64,000 bases of DNA from Flavobacteriaceae bacterium UJ101 (GTDB lineage: Bacteria > Bacteroidota > Bacteroidia > Flavobacteriales > UJ101): assembly GCA_001880285.1 (NCBI GenBank), contig CP016269.1:1622501-1686500 (forward strand), written 5' to 3'. This document shows positions 57,905 through 64,000 of this stretch, in pieces; position 1 is the first letter of the stretch, and every line of letters begins with the position of its first letter. Below the pieces are notes generated by a model. The model had not been told where the DNA came from and did not search any database. It was given only the letters and a program-made list of their open reading frames with translations. A program made the translations under genes and the position numbers.

Positions 57905-58545
57905 CCAAATGCTAAATCTCCAGCATCACCTAATCCTGGAACAATATATTTTTTATCATTTAAAATAGGATCGACAGCAGCAATCCATAAGTTTGTATTT
58001 TCTGGAAAATGTTTTGAAATATATTCTACACCTTCTTTTGAACCGATAGCAGCTACTACATGAATTTCTTTTGGAATTCCCTGCTTTTTTAAAACTTCAT
58101 AAACACTTACCATACTTTCTCCTGTAGCAAGCATTGGATCTGCAATAATTAAAGTTTTTCCATTAAGATCAGGAGTAGCTAAATATTCAACTACAATTTC
58201 AAATTCTTTTCCCTCTTCAGGATGTGTACGAAAGGCGGATACAAATGTAGTTTCTGATTGATCAAAGTAATTTAACATTCCTAAATGTAAGGGTAACCCA
58301 GCACGCAAAATGGTACAAATAACGGGTTGTTCTTTAAGTAATTTGGATTCTTTTGTACCTAAAGGTGTTTTTACATCTTGTTGATGGTATTGCAATGTTT
58401 TACTAAGTTCGTAAGCCAAAACTTCTCCAATACGTTCTAAATTTCTTCTAAAACGCATAGAATCTTTTTGAATGGTAATATCACGAAGTTCAGCTACAAA
58501 ATGATTTAAAACTGAATTCTCTTTACTAAAATCTTGTATAATCAT
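57892..58545 (-). CDS. upp: Uracil phosphoribosyltransferase
   Basis: This pyrimidine-salvage enzyme makes UMP from uracil and PRPP. The 217-residue protein has the PRPP motif DPMLATGESMVSVYEVLKK, close to the family form DPMLATGGS, and VICTILRAGLPLHLGMLNYF at about residue 74. The C-terminal motif PGLGDAGDLAFG carries the uracil-contacting region of Upp. It is of normal length. It converges on bactofilin through the shared hairpin. Confidence 0.95.
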   Translation of the reverse strand: MIIQDFSKENSVLNHFVAELRDITIQKDSMRFRRNLERIGEVLAYELSKTLQYHQQDVKTPLGTKESKLLKEQPVICTILRAGLPLHLGMLNYFDQSETTFVSAFRTHPEEGKEFEIVVEYLATPDLNGKTLIIADPMLATGESMVSVYEVLKKQGIPKEIHVVAAIGSKEGVEYISKHFPENTNLWIAAVDPILNDKKYIVPGLGDAGDLAFGKKL

Positions 58546-58620
58546 ATGCTAAAATTACAATAATATGTTTTAAGAGTTTAAAAAAATGATAAAAACTGTT
58601 TTTTCTTTCATAATTTCTTC

Positions 58621-58652
58621 TAATTTTGCTCTTATGTTTAATAAGTCTAAAT
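58621..58652 (+). promoter_or_regulatory. Promoter and operator-like motif of the TonB receptor gene
   Basis: TAATTTTG at 58621-58628 is a perfect -7 element (CTG at 58596 in place of TTG). TTTAATAAGTCTAAAT at 58637-58652 lies just downstream of the predicted start and matches 13 of 16 bases of the feoA palindrome region read leftward (TTTAAATAGACTAAAT). Confidence 0.5.
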
Positions 58653-58660
58653 AATAATTA

Positions 58661-61060
58661 ATGAAAAATTTTAACTTTTTACTACTAACAATTTGTTTGA
58701 GTATTGTTGTGGAAGCACAAAATTTGGGAAATTTAACAGGAGTTATAAAAAATGATAAAAATGAAGGTGTAGATGCAATAGAGGTTGTCATTAAAGAGCT
58801 CGATAAATCCACTTTTTCAGAAAAGAATGGGTATTTTACATTTGAAAATGTACCTTTTGGTCATTATACGTTAACAGTTAGTTCGATGGAATATGAAGTA
58901 CAACAAATTCCATTTGAGATGAAAGAAACAAGTCAAGCGTTATCTAGTATTCAACTTGTAAGAGACTATAGTACGGTGAGTACAGTAGAACTTTTTGGGG
59001 AACGTTATAAAAGAGCAGATAAATTAGATGTTTTAACACGCTTACCTTTAGACCCAAATGAACAAATACAGAGTATATCAATATTATCACATAAACTAAT
59101 TGAAGAACAAGGAGCTTTAACATTAAGCGATGTAACACGTAATGTTGCAGGTGTTTATACGTTTGCTACTTATGGTAATACAAAAGAAAGTATGTCGATG
59201 AGAGGTTTTAGAGGAGTTCCTTTACTAAAAAATGGTGTGCGTGTTAATTCAGATTTTAGAGGTACAGGAATGATTATCGATCCTGCTGGAGTAGATAATA
59301 TTCAAGTATTAAAAGGTGTTTCAGCTATTTCTCAAGGTTTAGGAGGAGATTTAGGCTCTGCTGGTGGTGTAATTAATGTCGTTACTAAAACCCCAAAATT
59401 TTATAAAGGAGGTGAAGTTTCACTTAGAACAGGAAGCTGGGGACTATTTCGACCAACATTTGATTTTTATGGTCCTTTAAATGAAAAGAAAAATACAGCA
59501 TTTCGAATTAATGGAGCTTACGAACGAGCAGATAGTTATCGTGATAAAGTAGATCGAGAACGGTTCTATATTAATCCATCTTTTAAATGGAGACTAGATG
59601 ATAAAACAACCATAATTGCTGAATTGGATTATTTAGATGATACCAGAACTCCAGATCAAGGAACAGTTAACTTAGGGGATTATTCAACGAATAATATCTA
59701 CGATTTACCCCATAGCCAATTTTTAGGTTTCGAATCGGATCGTTCTACTACAGAAAATACCACATACGCCCTTAGAATAAACCGTGAGTTAACTGATAAA
59801 TTGAGTATACGTGGAGCTTATTTTCGTTCTGATTTAAATACGTATTATGAAAATGCTTATTCCAGTCAAATGTCTCAAACAGAAAATTTTAATTTAAGAG
59901 AACGTGAATATGAATCGGGAAAACGAGATGATAAAAATAGTGTGATTCAATTTGACTTTGTTGGAAAAGATATTGCAACAGGAAAAATTAAGCATACTTT
60001 TCAAGTAGGAATGGATTATAAAACTACTAAATATGATACGGGTTATGCTTCAGCAGGTGTAATTGATACCATTGATGTTTTTCAACCAATTAATAACGTA
60101 TTACCATCTGATGTTTCACTATCAGAATATTCTCATTCAGGTGCTACTATAAAATCATTTGGAATAATGTTTCAAGACAAAATCACCTTTACAGATTGGT
60201 TTGATATGTTTGTAGGACTACGTTATAGTTCATCAGAAACCAGTGAAAGTTATTCTAGAGGAACTCCTGTAGCAGGAGTGGTCCGAAGTGATGCATGGAA
60301 TCCTTTGATTGGATTTAACTTAAAACCAGTTGAAAATGTGCGATTTTTTGCTTCTTATGTGAATAGTGAAGATCCTAGAACTGCTGGACGCCGTGATATC
60401 AATGGAAATGAATTAGGAAATGAACGTTGGGATCAATTTGAAACGGGTATTAAATCCAGTTGGTTAGATGAACGCTTACGATTTAATGCAACATACTATT
60501 ATGTACAAAATAAAAATATTAACATGACAGCTTTTGATGAGAGTGGAAATGATTTAGGTTATTATCTCAAGGGAGGTGAAGATGTAAGGCAAGGAGTTGA
60601 ATTAGAGGTGATAGGGCGTGTTTTAGATAATTTGGAATTAATTGCTGGTTATTCATTCTTAGATGCGAAATATAAAGAACATACTTATTACTATTATAAT
60701 TCAGCTCCTTTAAATACACCAAAACATACTGCTAATTTTTGGACAAGGTATACCTTTAATCGTGATTTCTTAAATGGACTATCATTAGGAGCTGGAATTT
60801 ATTATTTAGGAGAAAGACCTTCCAATGTATATGCAAAAGAATATACACATACAGGTGTAGTTCCAGGAGCTAAACCTTTTGATTTAAAATCATATACAAC
60901 CGTGAATTTACAAGCATCGTATAAGTTTAATAAGCATTTTGATGTAAGTGTTTTTGCAAATAATATTTTTGATGCAGAAGGATACAATGCATATAGAACG
61001 GTTTATATTAACCCTATAGATCCAGTAAATTATTCAATTTCTGGACGGTATAGATTTTAA
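58661..61060 (+). CDS. TonB-dependent siderophore-type receptor
   Basis: This 799-residue outer-membrane receptor has a signal peptide (residues 1-20, ending VVEAQ) and a carboxypeptidase-D regulatory-like domain at about 25-105 (TGVIKNDKNEGVDAIEVVIK). A plug follows at about 120-225 (LTLSDVTRNVAGVYTFATYG, VLKGVSAISQGLGGDLGSAG) and a 22-strand barrel with TonB-barrel motifs such as FFASYVNSEDPRTAGRRD. It ends in SISGRYRF, the typical aromatic C-terminus of outer-membrane proteins. Together with the PepSY gene it probably imports a ferric siderophore. It needs TonB/ExbBD energy. Confidence 0.92.
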   Translation: MKNFNFLLLTICLSIVVEAQNLGNLTGVIKNDKNEGVDAIEVVIKELDKSTFSEKNGYFTFENVPFGHYTLTVSSMEYEVQQIPFEMKETSQALSSIQLVRDYSTVSTVELFGERYKRADKLDVLTRLPLDPNEQIQSISILSHKLIEEQGALTLSDVTRNVAGVYTFATYGNTKESMSMRGFRGVPLLKNGVRVNSDFRGTGMIIDPAGVDNIQVLKGVSAISQGLGGDLGSAGGVINVVTKTPKFYKGGEVSLRTGSWGLFRPTFDFYGPLNEKKNTAFRINGAYERADSYRDKVDRERFYINPSFKWRLDDKTTIIAELDYLDDTRTPDQGTVNLGDYSTNNIYDLPHSQFLGFESDRSTTENTTYALRINRELTDKLSIRGAYFRSDLNTYYENAYSSQMSQTENFNLREREYESGKRDDKNSVIQFDFVGKDIATGKIKHTFQVGMDYKTTKYDTGYASAGVIDTIDVFQPINNVLPSDVSLSEYSHSGATIKSFGIMFQDKITFTDWFDMFVGLRYSSSETSESYSRGTPVAGVVRSDAWNPLIGFNLKPVENVRFFASYVNSEDPRTAGRRDINGNELGNERWDQFETGIKSSWLDERLRFNATYYYVQNKNINMTAFDESGNDLGYYLKGGEDVRQGVELEVIGRVLDNLELIAGYSFLDAKYKEHTYYYYNSAPLNTPKHTANFWTRYTFNRDFLNGLSLGAGIYYLGERPSNVYAKEYTHTGVVPGAKPFDLKSYTTVNLQASYKFNKHFDVSVFANNIFDAEGYNAYRTVYINPIDPVNYSISGRYRF

Positions 61061-61071
61061 AAACGAATTTG

Positions 61072-62193
61072 ATGAACTATTCCTTTAGGAAATTAATGAA
61101 TGATTTACACTTGTGGTTAGGTATAGCAAGTGGCCTTATATTGTTTATAGTATGTTTAACAGGTACAATTTATACATTTCGAACAGAAATTGAAGAATGG
61201 TTAGAACCTCATAAATTTGAAGTAGAAGTTTTAGAAAATAAGCCTCTTGCAATAGAAACTTTAATAACGAAAGTAGAAGCTCAAACTCAAGGGAAAGTTG
61301 TGGGATTTACTATTCCAACAAGATTAGATCAATCTTATTCATTCACAGTTAAAAAATCCCTAAAAGAAAGAAGAGGGAAAAAATATTATGTAAATGCTTA
61401 CAATGGAACTGTTTTAGGGAACTCTGATAGTTCTAGTAAGCCTTTTTTTATGATAATTTTCAAACTTCACAGATGGTTGTTATTAGACATGGAGATAGGT
61501 AGGATTATTGTCGGTAGTGCTACCTTGATCTTTGTTTTTCTTTGTTTTTCAGGATTGATTTTATGGTTTCCAAGAAAATGGAAACGAAGAAATTTTAAAC
61601 AAGGTTTGAAAATTAAAACCAATGCCAATTGGAAACGAATCAATTATGATTTACATAATACATTAGGGTTTTATGCTTTGATTATTATGTTAATTATGGC
61701 TTTAACAGGGCTTTGCTGGTCGTTTGATTGGTATCGTACAGGATTGGGAAATATGATTGGAACAGAAATCTGGGGGCGCTCAAAAGAAAAAATAATTTCT
61801 GATACATTACAAATTTCATCTAAGATGAATTATGATGCATTGCAAAATACGATTGAAAATGAGGTGAACTATAAAGGGATATTAAAAGTGTACTTACCTA
61901 ATAAAAAAGAAGATGTAATCAGTATTAGAACCTATAACCCTGAAAAATGGAGCCCATCAACTCCTGATAAACTTATAGTGGACCAATATTCAGGTAAGAT
62001 TTTAAAGACAACTATTTTTTCAGAATTACCTTTAAATGAAAGGATAGCTAATTTAATTTATCCACTCCATACAGGAGAAATCTATGGAATTTATTCTAAA
62101 ATAATTTATTGTATAGTGTGTTTAATAGCTACAACTTTACCTGTAACAGGTACCATAATCTGGATCAATAAATTAAAAAAGAAGAAAAAATAA
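61072..62193 (+). CDS. PepSY-associated TM helix protein (siderophore reductase type)
   Basis: This 373-residue protein has four transmembrane helices (residues 18-38, 141-163, 199-222 and 338-360). A first helix with LHLWLGIASGLILFIVCLTG carries a His that may bind heme. LHRWLLLDMEIGRIIVGSAT and LHNTLGFYALIIMLIMALTG add His-containing helix starts, and PepSY domains fill the two periplasmic parts. I start at the ATG 61072, since the TTG at 61069 is weaker. Such proteins follow TonB receptors and are thought to reduce ferric siderophores in the periplasm. The gap to the receptor is 11 nt, so they form an operon. Confidence 0.9.
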   Translation: MNYSFRKLMNDLHLWLGIASGLILFIVCLTGTIYTFRTEIEEWLEPHKFEVEVLENKPLAIETLITKVEAQTQGKVVGFTIPTRLDQSYSFTVKKSLKERRGKKYYVNAYNGTVLGNSDSSSKPFFMIIFKLHRWLLLDMEIGRIIVGSATLIFVFLCFSGLILWFPRKWKRRNFKQGLKIKTNANWKRINYDLHNTLGFYALIIMLIMALTGLCWSFDWYRTGLGNMIGTEIWGRSKEKIISDTLQISSKMNYDALQNTIENEVNYKGILKVYLPNKKEDVISIRTYNPEKWSPSTPDKLIVDQYSGKILKTTIFSELPLNERIANLIYPLHTGEIYGIYSKIIYCIVCLIATTLPVTGTIIWINKLKKKKK

Positions 62194-62204
62194 AGCAAAA
62201 AGAG

Positions 62205-62212
62205 TATTTTTG
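62205..62212 (+). promoter_or_regulatory. -7 element TATTTTTG before the RNA methyltransferase gene
   Basis: It matches TAnnTTTG exactly, 17 nt before the TTG start at 62230. No clear -33 TTG at proper spacing. Confidence 0.45.
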
Positions 62213-62229
62213 TATGTAAAATTGATCCA

Positions 62230-63021
62230 TTGGTTTTAGAGAGTATTCATAATCCTAGAATAAAAAATATAATTTCTTTACAACAAAAATCCAAAACACG
62301 TAAAAAACAAGGTGTTTTTGTTGTAGAAGGAATTAAAGAAATGGAACTTGCTTTAGAAAGTGATTTTGAATTAATTGAAGTTTATTATTGCGAAGCAATT
62401 TTTAAAGAAATACATCTTTTAGAAAAAATAACTTTAAAACAACAATTTAAAGTATCACAAGCATTATTTGAAAAGTTAAGCTATCGAAACACAGGTGGAA
62501 TTATTGCTCTATTCAAAACCAAAAATATAGAATTAGAGGCTTTAAAATTAAAAAAACAACCATTGATTATTGTTTTGGAGGGGATAGAAAAGCCAGGGAA
62601 TTTAGGAGCTGTTTTAAGAACAGCTGATGCTGCAAATGTTGATGCTGTGATTGCTTGTGATCCTATTATTGATTTGTATAACCCTAACGTGGTACGTTCT
62701 AGCGTAGGATGTTTGTTTTCAGTTCCTTTAATCAAAACAACGTCAAAAAAAGCTATTGAATGGTTAAAAGAAAACCAAATTACAATTCATGTTACTTATT
62801 TACATGAAAATACAATTTCGTTATATGATTCAGATTTAGAGCAAAGCACTGCTATTGTGATGGGGACTGAAGCGGTGGGGGTTACTTCTCAATGGGTTGA
62901 ACATGCCGATGCCTTAATAAAAGTTCCTATGCAAGGAAAAATAGATTCCTTAAACGTTTCAAATGCAACCGCTATTTGTGTTTTTGAAGCTGTAAGACAA
63001 CGAAGCTTAAAGAATAATTAA
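62230..63021 (+). CDS. TrmH/SpoU-family RNA methyltransferase
   Basis: This enzyme places 2'-O-methyl groups on rRNA or tRNA. The 263-residue protein has a short N-terminal substrate-binding domain (MVLESIHNPRIKNIISLQQK to about residue 100) and a knotted SPOUT domain. Motif 1 is LEGIEKPGNLGAVLRTADAA (with the Asn-Leu-Gly and Arg of the family), motif 2 is IVMGTEAVGVT and motif 3 is IKVPMQGKIDSLNVSNATAI. The start is a TTG; no ATG lies close by. The exact RNA target is not known. Confidence 0.9.
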   Translation: MVLESIHNPRIKNIISLQQKSKTRKKQGVFVVEGIKEMELALESDFELIEVYYCEAIFKEIHLLEKITLKQQFKVSQALFEKLSYRNTGGIIALFKTKNIELEALKLKKQPLIIVLEGIEKPGNLGAVLRTADAANVDAVIACDPIIDLYNPNVVRSSVGCLFSVPLIKTTSKKAIEWLKENQITIHVTYLHENTISLYDSDLEQSTAIVMGTEAVGVTSQWVEHADALIKVPMQGKIDSLNVSNATAICVFEAVRQRSLKNN

Positions 63022-63160
63022 AAAGAAGTAATAGTTATAATATACTGTTTTTTAATTAATTAAGTATTTATTGAGTGTGATTTACCTTAACAAGGTAACG
63101 AATTTATTAATTTGAAAATAACATAAGTTATTTCGAAAGTTATTTAAGGAAAACAAACTT

Positions 63161-63190
63161 TTTTCACTTTTCACTTTTCACTTTTCACTT
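63161..63190. repeat. Tandem heptamer repeat (TTTTCAC)4
   Basis: Four perfect copies of TTTTCAC lie back to back, followed by TT. The last copies encode the end of queD on the minus strand (Ser-Glu-Lys-stop, in AGTGAAAAGTGA). Further copies lie beyond the stop. Confidence 0.75.
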
Positions 63191-63594
63191 CCTCTATATG
63201 TAACATAATTTCGTGGAGTTTCATAGAGTGTGATTTCTAAATCTAAACTCTTTTCAAGGTGTTTTCTTAGAATAGTCCAAATAACTACAGCAATATTTTC
63301 TACTGTAGGATTTAAATTTTTGAATTCTTCGATTTCGATGTTAAGATTTTTATGATCAAGCTTTTCCTTAATTTCTTGATTGATAATATCACGTAATATT
63401 TTTAAATCAACAACAAAACCTGTTCGAGGATCAATTTGTCCCGTGACAGAAACAATTAATTCATAGTTATGACCATGATAATGTGGATTGCTACATTTTC
63501 CAAACACAGAAAAATTTTGCTCATCGCTCCATTCTTTTACAAATAAACGATGTGCCGCATTAAAATAAGCCTTTCTATGAACTGTTGCTTTCAT
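63178..63594 (-). CDS. queD: QueD/PTPS-type 6-carboxytetrahydropterin synthase
   Basis: This family makes 6-carboxytetrahydropterin (queuosine pathway) or 6-pyruvoyl-tetrahydropterin. The 138-residue protein has the zinc ligands His15 (FNAAHRLF), His40 and His42 (NPHYHGHNYE), and a catalytic Cys34. The Cys-to-HGH gap is five residues (CSNPHYHGH), as in PTPS and not the three-residue gap of E. coli QueD (CxxxHGH). The GFVVDLKILRDIINQEIKEK and TVENIAVVIW segments are family features. It is a lone gene, and the C-terminus runs into a heptamer repeat. Confidence 0.9.
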   Translation of the reverse strand: MKATVHRKAYFNAAHRLFVKEWSDEQNFSVFGKCSNPHYHGHNYELIVSVTGQIDPRTGFVVDLKILRDIINQEIKEKLDHKNLNIEIEEFKNLNPTVENIAVVIWTILRKHLEKSLDLEITLYETPRNYVTYRGSEK

Positions 63595-63727
63595 ATTCTC
63601 TTGTTTGATTTATTCAAAGATTATAAAAATAGTTGACAATTAAAAATGAATAATTCTTTTATGCTAATTAATATAATCGACAATATTATAATTATGTATT
63701 TTTTAACTATTGTTATGTGTTTTGTAG

Positions 63728-63735
63728 TATATTTG
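63728..63735 (+). promoter_or_regulatory. -7 element TATATTTG before the last lipoprotein gene
   Basis: It matches TAnnTTTG exactly. The nearest TTG is at 63710-63712, only 15 nt away, so the -33 is uncertain. The start codon is 69 nt downstream. Confidence 0.5.
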
Positions 63736-63804
63736 TTATAAAAAGATGTAGATTTTAAATTATATATAAACCTTTATCAACAAATACCCAAAAAATTATC
63801 TGTC

Positions 63805-64000
63805 ATGAAAAATTTTATTAAACTATTAGTGATTAGTGTGTTTTTAGTGAATTGTCAAAAATCTAATAAAATGGATGTTTCTAAGAATAGTCAAATTCAA
63901 GAAAAATCGTCTTCTAGTGATGCATATGATACTTATAAAGAAGATTTTTCAGTTTCAGAAATTAAAAATGGTTATTCTAATTCCGAGTCGAATGAATTAC
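63805..64000 (+). CDS. Lipoprotein, N-terminal part (3' partial at window end)
   Basis: The frame begins MKNFIKLLVISVFLVNCQKS, a lipobox with Cys17, then a Ser/Lys/Asp-rich stretch, and runs open to the last base of the window. It continues beyond, so nothing can be said about its domain. The anchor and the charged spacer are typical of Bacteroidota surface or periplasmic lipoproteins. Confidence 0.75.
   Translation, partial: MKNFIKLLVISVFLVNCQKSNKMDVSKNSQIQEKSSSSDAYDTYKEDFSVSEIKNGYSNSESNEL

Overview
The window looks like a chromosomal segment of a marine-type Flavobacteriaceae bacterium (phylum Bacteroidota). The evidence is AT-rich DNA, genes without Shine-Dalgarno sequences, several promoters of the Bacteroidota form TTG-N20-TAnnTTTG, a tmRNA tag ending NNYALAA, a mevalonate-pathway decarboxylase, alternative complex III, a SprE/PorW gliding lipoprotein, and many lipoproteins and envelope proteins typical of the family. 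No rRNA, CRISPR array, insertion sequence or prophage was seen. Genus or species cannot be given from this evidence.

Layout. 1-3.1 kb is an accessory region: the C-terminal end of an RHS-type polymorphic toxin, its probable immunity gene, an HU-like DNA-binding gene, a broken RHS fragment carrying a palindromic repeat, and a RelE/ParE-type toxin-antitoxin pair. It abuts the 3' end of ssrA (tmRNA). 3.8-10.8 kb holds core metabolism: proC, a phosphopantetheinyl transferase, pnuC, tag, nadA, a LysM/BON protein and ansA. 10.9-13.7 kb has tRNA-Ser and an ExbB-X-ExbD-ExbD operon. 13.7-18.7 kb carries a radical SAM protein, an enoyl-CoA hydratase, an NTF2-like protein and a feoA-feoB-Cys-rich ferrous iron operon with an operator-like palindrome. 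19-25.5 kb has rseP, two tRNA-Asn genes, small envelope genes and clpB.

25.6-29.3 kb is a leftward operon of two SPOR proteins, mevalonate decarboxylase and an amidase lipoprotein. 29.4-32.3 kb is a three-gene operon (DUF4956 membrane protein, HlyD-like adaptor, divergent TolC-like protein) with no recognisable energy module. This is the best candidate here for an undescribed envelope system. 32.8-41.4 kb is the complete alternative complex III operon actABCDEF, ending in a strong terminator with no oxidase genes behind it and with a CRP/FNR-like palindrome upstream.

41.5-44.6 kb encodes surface or exported proteins: a leucine-rich-repeat lipoprotein and a pair of secreted proteins sharing a short N-terminal module. 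44.9-47.5 kb has a VOC protein divergent from an HxlR regulator, then rbfA and a LolC/E-type permease. 47.6-54.9 kb is a run of leftward genes: an uncharacterised lipoprotein, a membrane AraC regulator, DUF4230, a thioredoxin-like lipoprotein, a two-part protein with a phosphorylase-like C-terminus, a GH3 protein and an M23 peptidase. 55.1-58.5 kb has sprE, bactofilin and upp. 58.7-64.0 kb has a TonB-dependent receptor with a PepSY membrane partner, an RNA methyltransferase, a QueD/PTPS protein and the start of a lipoprotein.

Together the genes cover quinol oxidation, iron uptake (Feo plus TonB/PepSY), envelope shape and gliding, NAD supply, and protein quality control (ClpB, tmRNA, RseP). 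All assignments come from reading motifs by eye. Domain names for uncharacterised families are from memory and were not checked against a database.
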